Of a stretch of 64,000 nucleotides of DNA, positions 13,703 through 41,700 are shown piece after piece (the first letter of the stretch is position 1; each line of letters starts with the position of its first letter). Position numbers and translations under genes: made by a program. The notes below the pieces were generated by a model, which was not told the origin of the DNA, searched no databases, and was given only the letters and a program-made list of their open reading frames with translations. The DNA comes from Prochilodus magdalenae (lineage: Eukaryota; Chordata; Actinopteri; Characiformes; Prochilodontidae), in NCBI GenBank assembly GCA_024036415.1, contig JAMWET010003455.1, positions 262,001 to 326,000 of the forward strand, written 5' to 3'.

Positions 13703-13753
13703 TATTATATATATTATATATATATCTATATATATATATATATATATATATAT
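13666..13753. repeat. (AT)n self-complementary tract
   Basis: About 88 bp of almost only alternating A and T, with small interruptions (TAATATATATATTA, ATCTAT). It can fold on itself and may be unstable in cloning or assembly. Confidence 0.95.
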
Positions 13754-14781
13754 TCTCTAAGGTGGCTGGTTCTGGACTTTATGCTTCAGGTTCTGGACTT
13801 TATTGTAATCATGTTTAGTTGTTGTAGATGTAGATCCTGTTTACTGATGCTCTGATTGCCTCATGTAATATTGGAGATCTAGCTATGATGCTACAGGTGT
13901 TAATAACTTTCTGTGGCGAGGCCGTACATGCAGATTTGTATCTTAATCTGAAATGCATATCTAAAGTGCAGGAATGCAGCCATGTTATGATAACCCCTTT
14001 TTATGTAAAGATTCCAAAGAGTTATACCCTCTGGCTCACTAAGAAATCCTGCTTCATGTAATATCCATTTGGCCTGTTGGCCACAAGAGGGAGAACTCTG
14101 ATCAGTCTGAAGCTTGAGAATATTTCCTTTCCCTTCCCATTTAAAATTCAAGACTCCACATGAGGTTTTATATCCAAAATTGGAGTAAGAGTAATGGTCT
14201 TAAAGGAACTGAATGGTCCCAAAAGCTTATTTTGCAAATCACTGTGGGGAAACCCATGAGAGAGGGTTGGCGGTAGTCTTCCTTTACCTAAATGGACTCC
14301 AGTTAAATGAGTAATGGGGTGGTGGTGTTGCTGCAGGAGCTCAGGGAGTGGAAAAAGGAGTGATACAGACACTCAGAGACTTAATGTGGAATAGTGTAAT
14401 ATCTGTCATTAGGGTGGGATATTTAGATGATGTCACCAAACCCACTGAAGTGTACTATTCTTGTTCAATCTTGTGAAATACGAGAACAATTTACTATAAA
14501 ATACAACACAAGTATTATAGATTATCACACTTAAGTGCATTAATATTGAACAAAAGTGAACACATTGTAGGTTAATATAGAACTTTACAGCAATATTTCA
14601 GTCTTACAGGTAAGGTAATAATGCAGGTGAGAAAAATCTGGTCAGGAATTACTACAGGGTTCCTAGAAAATATTTTTACAGTATTAATATACAGAAGTAA
14701 AAGTACATATTGTCCTAGATCATTGCTATAGCACTACACAGATCTATCTATTCTGAAGGTCTATATATAGTTATTTATGTA

Positions 14782-15110
14782 CACACATCATCTAAAAATA
14801 GTTGCACCAAGATGAAGTGAATCGACAGGAATGAAACTTGGTAGGAAGGTTTTAATTTGTGAGGCATGCAAATGATTCAGGTGTTACGCTCAAGATGAGT
14901 TTGTTGTCACATGTCACACATAGAGAAGGCCTGGTGTCACTCCACCTCCACCCCTACCACAAAACCTGCTGGAACTGCAAGCTTTGTGGGATGGATTATC
15001 ACAGGAACCCTCTACAAGGCCAAGCCAAAACGTTTGGTGTGTTACATTAGTAAACATAGTCTTCCAGATTTCATACGTATAGAGCTGATACTCCATACTG
15101 CTCTCTGCCA
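14782..15110 (+). mobile_element. Tc1-like relic, internally deleted (family A)
   Basis: A terminal repeat beginning CACACATCATC follows TA at 14780-14781. The 5' non-coding segment (GACAGGAATGAAACTTGG) matches the other family A copies in this window. It joins directly to sequence matching the transposase C-terminal part seen at 17600-17750, so the catalytic core is missing. The right end is not defined. Confidence 0.65.
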
Positions 15111-17594
15111 TGAATGGACGTGTGGTTAGAAGAGACCTGCCTATTTCTCACCTCCGTGTCAGCCAGTGGCAGCAGTTCTCTTCTGCTGCTCTGCTCGGTA
15201 AAAGAGTATTTGCTGGAAGCATATGTTTCCCATGTTTTTTTTTTTGACCAATGCAGGACTGGTGTCATTGTTGTGATAATGCCCCTCAGCAGGTCAACTC
15301 GGAACAGCAAAGAATATCGAGCCTGGCCAAAGACTATGGAGGAGAAAGCAGCACAGCTGGAGGATGGTGAAACAGGTGGTACCTAGACCATCTGGAAGGC
15401 AACCAAGACCTTTTCAACAGAGCAGCATGAGAGCCTGGCGGTATTTTGGAGTTTTTTTGTTGTTGTTGTTGTTGTTTTTTTTCTGTCTTTTTTTTCTTTT
15501 AGTCTGTGTAGAAAACAAATGCCTTACCTCAAAAAAAAGCAGAATTGCCTTGAGCTCAGAATTGGCCTTGTGCTCAACATTTTGATTCATTCCTTTCATG
15601 TATAGCCAAAAAACAGGTTTTCCAAAAATAGAGTTAATTTAAAGATTTAGAAGATGGGACTAACAAATATGTAAGACGTGGTGGACCATCAAAACTGTCA
15701 CTCAGAGGTACTTTCTGTCCATCTTCATGGAAATGAATAACTTGAAGGGTGGTCTCTAACATTTGCACAATAAATATACTATGGAATGCTTGTACAGAAA
15801 GAACGGTACCGCCATTATACAGCACCTGTTTTGATGATTTGTGTATGAAACGAAAGTGCATTTTTATCTCAGTAAATCCAGACTTTCATTTCACATTCTA
15901 ATACCTTACATAGCAGGTTCATAGTATTCGCTGAATCCTTCATAGTACTAGATAGAAAATAAGCCCTGATATTAATAACTAAATACTACGTCTAGAGTTA
16001 AAATAGGTTAAGAATTTCACTCTTGCAACTCTTCAAGTGTATGAGCTCACACAAGGACATAACAGCAGCCATTTCCTCATCATGTTGCCATAAAGTATTG
16101 CATTCCTCACAGCTTCTTGCTTAAGGAACCCTCTTTACACATGGCCTGACACACCTTGGCTGCGAGGGGATGACTTTCAATGGGGCTCTTTGATCCTGAG
16201 TTGCATGCTTGCAGAAGAGAAGGCCTGACTTGTTGAGGGCTGTGATATTGCTTAACTTTACTTAGGAAAGAAAGGAAAGCAGGAAAGGTATATTTAACAT
16301 TGGGTGAAATAGGAACCGATAACTCTATGGCCTGTCTCTATGGTCTAGTTCTAAGGTGGCAGGCACAAACATATTTGTGTGCATGTGTCTCACAGGCACA
16401 TTGGCACTGGGGATCATGCTTACAATTTGGGTTATTTACTAATATAAACAAGCAAGTGGGGTTATGACAGCAGTGTAAGAGTATGTTACAGTACAATATT
16501 CACCAATTCTCACCTACAGTGCATCCACTTTAAAGCAGTTGTGTAGTTCATACAGACACATATAGGTGCAAACACTACTTGAATTTCATTTTCAAAGTGC
16601 CAAGTTATTTTAAGAAGACACAGTTCTGTAAGATGGCACTGTTTATACCCCCACTATATATCATCAAAATTTTGCACACTCGTTGAACTGGGATGTTGGG
16701 GCCACCCGCCATGTTTACTTTGAGAAAGAATTGCTGCCAGTGTCTGGGCTGGAGTGGTGGAATTAGAGCTCACTTGATGTTGTCAGTTAAAGCTGAGACA
16801 TGTGGATGAGTAGGCAGAGAGGTAATGTTTATATTAGAAAGTCGAGGGGACCAAGAACAGATCCCTGAGGTACGCCTTAAGTAGCAAGGCAGTGGATGTT
16901 TTATTCCCAAGGTTGATAAATTGCTGTTTGTAAATGATTAATGCTTGCAATTTACCCATTCGTGTTTAGATACATGATGTGTGGTTTCTGTTTCCATGAC
17001 AGCGTGTAAACGACATTGCTTTTAACGTTTGTGCTTAGTACACTGTTGAGCTCTAGAAGTTGTGTGGGAGAATTCTCAGGCTTTTCATTTGCTTGACTGC
17101 GTCTGATGTATTTCTGGGCATCCATGAGAAGGTGTGCATAGCCCTAGGGCATGTGACATAAAGGGTAGGAGGGGTCACATTTGCAACTGTTTGCCACACA
17201 GGTATGAAGTAACAAGTTACCGTTTAGTGGGTTTGTACTTTTGTGGGTGGTTTAAGTGATGAAGTTAAATTGCTCTGAAATGCTTATGAACTCTTGTAGG
17301 TTGTAGGTTGCTTTGCTGAATTATCTTTTTATGGTGAACTGACTTCTTATTTTTCCAGAGTGATAACAGCATCTGTGCATCTGTACTGCTTTGTGTTTGG
17401 GAAGCCGTCTGACATTTTAGATTTACTGTTTTATTCTACAGTACACTAAAAAGAAATAGACATCAGCAAACTTCAGTCCCTGTTTTATTATATATATGGA
17501 TTTTGCTTGATGCTTGCTTGATGTACTTTACGCTTCACCACAGTTTTGTATGGAGCTTGAATGAATATAGTCATTTGGGAAGGTATATTTACTC

Positions 17595-18430
17595 GCTAAT
17601 GCAACATGCCAGACACCTGTTGTAGAGATTCCTAATGGTGTCCTGTGATAATCTGTTCCATGCAGTTTAAATATTTTCACACAGTTTCTGCAGATTGTGT
17701 GGTAGGGGTGGAGTTAGAGTGACACAAGGCCTTCTGGACATTAAATGCGCACAGATTCATGGTTTTCTCCACCAAGGACCTGAAGATGGCCTCCTACCAT
17801 TCTGAATCACTCCATGACAGTCTGGTATGACACCAATGCAGTCTTTGGTGACGCTGACGTGGTGTTAAGGGCAGTCATTGTATGGGTTTATGTGCATGTA
17901 GTTCTGTGTTGTGCAGCCGTCTGCCATCGGTACTGGTACTAACAGGTTGACTAATGGTAGCCATCACTGCTCGCTGAATGTCTGCAGTCGTGGCTGTTAG
18001 GTCACTCCATTAGTTGATTCTCTCTCTCCTTGGTTTGTGCAGGTCTCCCAGATCATTCATATTGTTGGCCCATGCCTTTTTGTACCCACTGCCACGCTAT
18101 GGTGGTATTCTCATAACCAGTGTACGTCATAAGACCATACCGCTTTCTATAGGTTTACAATGTGAAGTCTCTCCAACTCTTCCAACTTCTCAAATTGTTT
18201 TTGAACTCTACTCTGAGATGTACATCGCTTGTAAATATGCTACCAACATAACAGCATGAGTCAGAATGGTAAGCATGTGCAACAGAATGACCCTGTATAG
18301 TCAGTTACAGCGATAAGGCCCATCCTTGCAAATGTTATGTGCATGGCTGAGCGTGAAACTCAAGTCATTCGCATGTCTCATGATCTTAAACCTACCCACC
18401 AAGTTTCATTCCTGTCGGTTTATTATATAT
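17595..18430 (-). mobile_element. degenerate Tc1-like transposon (family A), minus strand
   Basis: Read on the minus strand from about 18425, the 5' segment matches the copies at 14782 and 35888. The segment near 17880-17980 then translates to a broken frame containing GRRLHNTELHAHKPI and LPLTPRQRHQRLHWC. These resemble the DNA-binding to catalytic transition of Tc1-type transposases. The C-terminal part (ATTATCACAGGA block) is at 17604-17750. Stops and frameshifts interrupt the frame throughout, and the element has lost catalytic segments. Confidence 0.65.
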
Positions 18431-18779
18431 GTTTAAATCATTGTGAGACACTGAAGAGGCTACAGGTCCACCATACAAGAGAGGCCTAAGGGCTAAAGTT
18501 AGCATTAGCTAAACATGTAAAGCTTTACTGTAACACCAGGGCCGCTGGTGTTTGTGTGGTCGGCCAGTAGTGGGTCTGGGGGGCTGTGGTACAGCTCTGA
18601 GCATGTTTCTTTACCACTGCTAGACAGTTCACTGGCCTGGTGACTGAACACGTTCTCAGAGATCAGTCTCCTATCTCTGTTTATCAGTCACTAACAGATC
18701 GTCCCACCTGAGTTTCGGGGTTTACACTACTTTGGCCCACACTCGCTGCCACGACAACGCATGAAACCGGAAGCCGTTT

Positions 18780-19043
18780 GCCGACGACGTCACCGTTTGG
18801 AATGTGCTCGCGCGCCCTGATTGGCGGATTCACTCCTGCAGTTTTCTGTCCTTTTTCCCTTCTTTTTTCTAACCTGCCAAGTGACGCAACTCAGTTAGCG
18901 GACGGTAACTCCCTCTCTGTGCGCCTCTTCCTCTCTCACTTACTGCCTCTCTCGCTCACTTTTTGCTATGTATTGGTTAAATAAAGGCTTTTAAAGTCAA
19001 GTGTCTCTCGTCCCTCTTCTCTTTCTGTCTCTCTGTCTCTCTG

Positions 19044-19102
<59 letters not shown>

Positions 19103-19154
19103 ACAGTAGATAGCTCTCTGCTGGGCAGTAAGCTGTAAAGTTGTAGTAGTGGAG
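18780..19154 (+). promoter_or_regulatory. candidate HGFAC promoter and 5' UTR region
   Basis: The sequence is CpG-richer than its flanks. It has a half-CRE-like ACGTCA (about 18787), inverted CCAAT boxes (ATTGG) at 18820 and 18972, and an AT-rich TAAATAAAG at 18978-18986 that could act as a TATA-like element about 170 bp before the ATG. A (CT)n run (19014-19101) lies in the presumed 5' UTR. The transcription start cannot be fixed from sequence alone. Confidence 0.4.
19014..19101. repeat. (CT)n microsatellite next to HGFAC exon 1
   Basis: CT and CTGT dinucleotide run ending about 50 bp before the start codon, on the coding strand. Confidence 0.95.
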
Positions 19155-34917
<15,763 letters not shown>

Positions 34918-34992
34918 TACTGTGAGCAGAACTGCTGGGTGTCTGTGAACTATTTTTTAAGAACTGTGAATGAAGTATATGCTTTATTAACA

Positions 34993-34998
34993 AATAAA
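34993..34998 (+). other. HGFAC polyadenylation signal
   Basis: AATAAA 76 bp after the stop codon is the only clear signal close to the gene end, so the 3' UTR is probably about 100 nt. Confidence 0.7.
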
Positions 34999-35472
34999 TT
35001 ATATTAAAACCACCACATTTTATGTAAAATTTCAAGATGATTGTTTTAATTTTACATGCAAACGAGCCCCCAACGTGATATTGGGACATTAATTTAATCA
35101 AGCTATTTATATTTTTGTTTATATGAGCTCTGCTGAAAAACAGCACAGGCAGCCATTCATTTCATACTGGTCTAAACGGGTCTATCATGGTTTATGCTGG
35201 TCTAGTGCTGGTTTAACTGGTCATGTTGTTTGAGCAGCATACCATTGTCAAAACACAACAACATGCTGGCATTGGTGGTGATCAGCATGGCTGTTAATAA
35301 GGTGTTTAAGATGTAAACAAAAACATTCAGAGTGGTTTGGTGTGAAATGCTCTGTTCTAGAATAGCCAAGTAAGAACTATTTACAAAGATGGTGATAGGA
35401 ACTAGATGTCTCTAGAGTTTAACGCCTCTAAAAGCTTTGTTACTAAAAAGTGCATGAAGAAATGGTAAAATA

Positions 35473-35888
35473 CACCCATCATCAAAAGAATAGTTGCATC
35501 CAGAAAGAAGTGCCGTATTGCAGTGCTATTGGGAAGGAAGATAAAGATTACCAGGAACAATAAATGATGATAAATCTAGGCTTATATGGGCAACATTTAT
35601 TGAGCTACACATACAGAAGTAGTGCCTCTCAGTATGGCATTGGGCTGCCTTTTTTGCCAATGCAGCATGACATACATCTTAAGTTGTAGAGGTTCCAAAT
35701 GGTGTCCTGCCAAAATCTGTCCCATGCAGCCTGAATATTCTCTTTGCTCACGTCACATGCACTGCCCAGCATGAAACTTGAATCATTCGCCTGTTTTACA
35801 TTGTCAAACCTACCCACTAAGTTTCATTCTTGTCGGATGATTCCTTCTGGGTGCAGCTATTTGTGCAATATTCTTTAAATGACGAGTG
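35473..35888 (-). mobile_element. short Tc1-like element with TA target duplication (family A)
   Basis: The element lies between TA dinucleotides (35471-35472 and 35889-35890). Its inverted ends begin CACCCATCATCAAAAGAAT on the left and CACTCGTCATTTAAAGAAT when the right end is reverse complemented. On the minus strand the 5' non-coding segment runs straight into a remnant frame with WDRFWQDTIWNLYNLR, like the C-terminus of Tc1-type transposases. The catalytic part is absent, so it is an internally deleted, non-autonomous copy of 416 bp. Confidence 0.8.
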
Positions 35889-36419
35889 TAAATGCTGCCT
35901 GACGTAGGAGACATTGTCTTATGATAGTTTATGTTGAATTTGAACATATTTAATACATTGATGGTGGAGAGAAACATGAAGGGTGTTGTAAAGCATAAAC
36001 TGTCCCCAGAGAAAACTTATTTTTTAGTTGTATCACTATTTTACCATCATTACCATTACACATAGAACTCAGATGGTGCATGTAGATTCACTAATTATGT
36101 ATGAAAGTACATAAAATGTCCATATGTGTGTTATAGACATTGTGACACCTGGTTATTATCACCACCACTGTAAAGAAATCAGATTCCTTTTCTCAAAGTT
36201 TCTTTACAGTGACCCATATTAAAAGGGTTAAAACACTCAGAGTGAATCTGTTTACAAACCAACCATTTAAGTATGTAGGATGTTTGAAAAGTCAATGGAG
36301 TTGACTTTTGCTTTTGGTAAAACGTGTGACAGTCAGACCACTTAATCCCGGCTTTGGCATCTTATTTTCCCACCTGTTTTCGTACAGTACCCGCCCTAAT
36401 GTGCTAGGATTTGCTAGAA

Positions 36420-36603
36420 TGCTCCCGCCACCTGCGACACGATTGGCTAAAGTAGGTACATGGCTCGTGAACGCTCAGTTCTAGCCAGTCCTAGTGCGGC
36501 GGGGGCGGTGCTTGCCTGAATACGGGTAGGAAAGAAAACATCGCTGACGGTTTATTTTTGAAAAGTGACCCGCGCGCAGCTGTCCTGGAACGATGAAGTG
36601 AAG
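36420..36603 (+). promoter_or_regulatory. DOK7 promoter and 5' UTR region
   Basis: A GC-rich stretch with an inverted CCAAT box (ATTGG, 36442), a GC box (GGGGCGG, about 36502) and two E-boxes of the type bound by myogenic factors, CACCTG (36429) and CAGCTG (36577). No TATA box is evident. The E-boxes would suit a muscle gene, but they are short motifs and the link is inference. Confidence 0.5.
36593..36601 (+). promoter_or_regulatory. minimal upstream ORF before the DOK7 start
   Basis: ATG-AAG-TGA with A at -3 ends two bases before the main ATG at 36604. If it is in the 5' UTR it could limit DOK7 translation. Confidence 0.5.
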
Positions 36604-36657
36604 ATGACGGATTCGGTGGTTGCAGAGGGACACGTTAAACTGAGAGACGGTAAAAAG
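36604..36657 (+). CDS. dok7: DOK7 exon 1: start of PH domain
   Basis: It encodes MTDSVVAEGHVKLRDGKK, almost the family N-terminus. Purine at -3. Donor GTAAGG, phase 0, followed by a 107-bp intron. Confidence 0.93.
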
Positions 36658-38669
36658 GTAAGGGAAGTAAGCCGTGAAGCAGTAAAAGAAGAAGAAAAAT
36701 ACATTTGTTTTCTCGCTTTTTGCCCCTCACGTTGTTGACCTGTCTGTTGCTTTTGTCGCTGCAGTGGAAAAGCCGTTGGGTCGTTCTCCGCAAGCCCTCG
36801 CCTGTGGCAGGTAAGTTAACGGCACGTTATGTAACCAAATCCCAAATGACTCTGCAGTACATCGTTTGGGCTTAGAAGTCTCTGTTTCATGATCGGTGTG
36901 TTTCAGACTTAGAGAGGAGAAAAGCTTTATTTCATGACTGAAGTACTGAACTGCTTGTTTAATGACATGTGAACATCATTGCTAGTGGGGAAAGTCTTTA
37001 TTTTGTACCCGTATGTGAGCTAGTGCCCAAACGTAGGCACAAGGGAGGAATTTGAGATTAGGCCCAGTTGAATTTGATATGTCCCTCAGAGGTCTCGCAA
37101 GAAAGTTCACCGGAGTCTGTCTAAACTACACTAACAGGGAAATATATAGGCTTCTATGTGGTCTTATTTTCTTTTCCTGTGTCTGCCATCTATGTCACGC
37201 TTGTTGTTAGCAGGTTAACGTTTAAAACGGAAGTTTAGTTAGCGTCCTAATGCATATCTCAATGAGCATGTCTCAGTGAGTAGCTGGAGTTTTATAGCTA
37301 TTTGAGTTTGTTATTTGGTACTATCAGGTTCCCCATTCAGAACTTGTGCTGTCCCAGTTTAGATCATGTGTTGGATTACATTTAAAGAGACAGTTATAAC
37401 CATACTTGAATATAAACCTCATCAGAAGTAAGGGTTGTATGTCAACCATGCATTTAGCGTCTTTTGTAGGCCTTTGTTGAACACCAATAGACTAAAGTAG
37501 AAAGAGGTTTGGCAGGCTTGTCACTGTTCTGTGCAACTGAACAGTGCACAGAACAAGCTTGTGGTGCGAGCTTGAATAAGCTTGTGGTGTTTATGAGTAT
37601 GCCCTTCAGTAGGTGTGTGATAGCAAGAGAGTGCACAGGTCATGCTGTTGATGCAACTGTTGTGCCAGCTGTCCATCGTCATACATGTGATGTGGTGGGT
37701 GAGAGAATTAAAGGGTACTGATGTTTTGTCAGTTGCATTTCCTGGGAGTGTGAACAATAGGGACACTTGACGCCTGTCTCAGTTTGTCTCGGAACACAAG
37801 CCTTGACAGTCCTCTGTCTGTCCCATCTCTTTGTCTTGCCTCTCTCTCTTAGACTGCCTGGTGTTGTTGGTGTCTAAAGAACGTGGAACAAAGGAGAGGA
37901 GCAGTGTGGTTTTGGAGCACATTTGCGGTCTAGAGTCTGGACTGAGTGGAGAAGGAGTGGCCTTCACGCTAACCATCCTTTGTTTAAGTCAGACAGTCCA
38001 GATAGGCTTTGACAGTAAGGAAGCCTTGTTGGCCTGGGACCTGAGGCTTCGCTACTATCTGGGGGAAGGTAAGCGCAGCATTGTGGCACAATGTTGCAAA
38101 CTAGTACTGACCTAATATTAGATCTCGCAGTTACAAATCCTAGTTCTTTGCATACCTAAACCATATATTTCTTCACCTTTCTCACCCCCCTCCAAAAAAA
38201 TTGTCCCAGCCTGACAAGACACCCCCCCGCCCCCCCCCAAAAAAATCTCAGAATGTAGTTTTACTACAATTCGTCCAAGTGTGCCTGTGGCGTACCACAA
38301 TTTTGTTTTATACACAAATTTAATTTATACAAAAGTTGGTTTCAGTTCCACTTCAATTAATTGATTTATCAATCAGTGCTATTAAACAACGCCCCCCCCC
38401 CCCCCCGAAAAATAATATGATGACTTTTAAAAATGTTGTTCTTACGCTGACTATATGGGACGCAGTTGACATTGCCAAAAACAGTAGTGACTCCAGTGTG
38501 CCAAAATAAAAATTCCTGACAATGTTGAAAGTAAAGAAGAAAAAAGTATCCTCTTTAGTGTTGCAACAACATAGTAATAGGGATGCATCAGATGTTTGTC
38601 GACCAAAAAGTCTCCAGCTTTTATTCATGTATGGATGGATGGATAGATAGATAGACAGATGGATAGATG

Positions 38670-38715
<46 letters not shown>

Positions 38716-41700
38716 AGGAAATTTAGCAGCCAGTAGCAGTTTTACAGAAAACAGCACAGATACAAATACAAATAAAAAAAATACATAAAAACAGCTTTGT
38801 GCAGTATGAAAAACCTAAATGGGTAGGTTACCGGCAGCAGTATTTTTATTTGTTAACTATAAACTATACATAGTACAGGTCACTGTGGATAAATATATAA
38901 ATATCTTACCTCGCAAGGAGGCAAGAAATATATCGTCGCTGTCCAATGAAAAACATGTATCTCCACTTTTGTCCATTTTTACTTTTGTGCATCATTTGAA
39001 TACACCAGCTGCTGTTTACACTGAGTGAGAATCTCATGATGAATGGACCAAGAGAAATGGCCCAAAACTGTTTGGAAAGATGTCTGGTTCCATTGACTTA
39101 CATTACAGTTAAATGAGGTTTTTGGCCTCTCCTGTAAAGTTGCCATTTTGGAGATACTTGTTTTTCTTTGGACAGCGACGATATACAAGAAATACAAATA
39201 TAACTGTAGACTGAGAAAAGACAGTGCAATAGTAATAAATGTGCATGATTGTGCAAGGGGCGCAGTTATCAGCAGATCAATGACCGAATTAACATCATAA
39301 ACATGTGTAAATATTGGAATTTATTTAAAGTGTCCAGGAGTTCAGATATACAGTATATACAGTAAAGTATAATACTGAATGTCTGCGAGCGCATGCCCTT
39401 TTTGCTCCTGCAGGCGTGTGCTTTTTGCCTGCAGCCTCCGTAAAAAAGAAACACAGACCCCAGTTTTACAACATTGTGACCAGCATGTAGGGAGGCGCTC
39501 TCTGTAAATGCAGCATACATTTCTTCTGCAATTTTTTTATTGCTAATACATTTAAGATATATTGTGCTTCAGTTTAGTAATAGGTTTTTTTTTAAACCCA
39601 AGACAAAAATACATTTATCATATTTAATTTAGGCAGTGGTGATAAATTGGCAAAATTAATGAAACACTGTGAAAAACTGTTAGGGATTCAGCCTTCAGCC
39701 AAATGTTTCATTTTCTTTGGCTTTGGCTAAAAATATTCATCCCTACATGATAGTTACTCATACTGCACATCTGTATTCACCATTTGTCTGAAACGCTCTG
39801 TTAGTGTTTCTGTGTCTTTAAGCGCATATTTTTTGCTCTGATTAATCAGTTTGCTGACCTTTTTCTGACTGGTCAACTGGTTGAAAGTGGTACCACTTCT
39901 AGAGGTACCCCATAAAGACTATGTAATGAGATGACATCACCTTTTAACAGAAAAGTGTTGGGGTTACAACATGGTATTTCTGACTTTAGGGTTTTGCCAG
40001 TAATTGACAGCGAACATTCAAAGCTTCACTCCAAGGGAATTGCGGGAACCTGAGAAAGTCGTTATGGAAATCAACGTTCAATTCCTATGTTGAAAGCATG
40101 TTGAAAGTTGCTTTTCTCACAAAGAGCTGCAGCTCTCACAGGCTTGCTAGCCTCTCTTAGGGGCAGGCGAGGAGGTAATAGCACAGAGACAACGCATGGG
40201 TTAATCAGCACTTCACAAAGGTGGTTTGACTTGAGGTATGAAGGGCACAAATTGCAACTTTAGTGCTGTATGAGAACTGTTTGCTGCAACTTTCAGAGTA
40301 CATGCGGTCTAGCACTGCATTAGAGTAATGTTTACTGCTGCGAGTTAAATGGGCTGTCAGGTGCCCTGAGCTTAGATGGTAATAATTTTCACATTTTAAT
40401 GCAGTTAAATTTTGTAAATAAAATACAGTTTGCTGACAAAGTGTATTGTAGCATCACCATGCCGCGTTGTTGGCAGTTCAGTTTTGAAGAGAAGACATTT
40501 TTAGGTTTTAGGTTTTAGGTTCATTTGTATAAGGTATGAGGGCTGTGTTTCTAGCTGTTAGTGTTGGAGAGGCTGTGTTTGTATATAAAAATTTAATGAA
40601 ATGCTATTTAATTAAATCTGTGTTATGGAACATAGCCTTCAGTTGTCAAAATTTCTCCTTGAAACTGTGACCGTTGCAGTATTTTGCAGCTTGCTATTAT
40701 TAATGAGTATGTGCAATAGCACTGAGTAGTACACATTGAAATGAAGACTGAAATCAGTCTCAATTTGTTATAGCATCACAAAACAATACTTATTTTTGCT
40801 GTGGTTATGCTTGTTAAACAGATAAAATGCTCTGCAGCCTTTCACTCACAGAACGCCTTTCCCCGCGAAAAATGAACTGTGTTTCTGAGGAGAAGCTGAA
40901 TTGTGTCTATTTTCTCTGGTGTAAGCAAGCGTGTCTGTGCTTACGATATTACATTGCTGGAGAAAGAAACCATAGAAATCAACAAAAAGGGACTTCAGTC
41001 TGTAAATTAGGAGCAACCTCTGAGACTTTGTGCCTCCTTTTTTTTTTTTTTAAGTTTCATGGGAAAGCAGCCTGGAAACATTGTCAGCTATGGTTCATGA
41101 TTGGATGATAGTGCATCGCACATGATATTACAAGCCTAGTGACTGACTTCTTTGCATAGTTTAGGGCTTACGATTCTCCAACACACTTGATTCAACTGAT
41201 AAAAGTGACTCATTTGTGATAGAACAGATAAATGCTTTGCCGGAGCTGGTTTGTAATGAGGAGATGTTGCCATTGTCTTTTAGTTGTTGTATCTTAAACA
41301 AGTCGGATTTGACCTATGCATTTCAAACATTAGTCCCATAAAATCTACAAAGCAAACAGCCCAATGTGACCTGTGTTTATGTGTGGGTGTTGTTGGGGGG
41401 AGGGTGACGTTCATGCTGAGCGTTGCTTGGCAAGTCATGCTCTGAAGTCACCTGCTTGCTGTCCCAGTGAGTGTGTGTGTGTGTGAGTGTCTCTTTGCGT
41501 GTGGCCACCTCTTTGTTTTGATTTGTGACCCTTCATGAATCTGTATCAAACTTAGTGCTGACAGGTTAAACTGGGCCCACATTCTTTCAACCTTCCATCA
41601 ATCTGCCTGACGTACCCACACTACACAGTGCTTTCAAAGCAGCAGGTGAATTATTTCATACACTGTGTATTGTAGATTCTTCCAATGCCTTTGTGCATTA

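Larger units (their letters stand above)
1..19154. other. intergenic region upstream of HGFAC
   Basis: I find no exon here that I can support: open frames are short, lack convincing splice partners and do not resemble a family I recognise. In mammals the gene before HGFAC is RGS12, but nothing here reads as RGS12 coding sequence. The region is AT-rich and holds repeats listed separately: a local duplication, a hAT-type element, Tc1-like relics, a retroposon-like fragment near 13425-13640 and several microsatellites. Stretches such as 7140-7400 are more GC-rich than their surroundings but are not explained. Confidence 0.7.

Noticed and set aside
19149..19154. Start of HGFAC two codons earlier at GTG
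   Set aside because: GTG is not a likely start in a vertebrate gene when a good ATG with a signal peptide follows at 19155.
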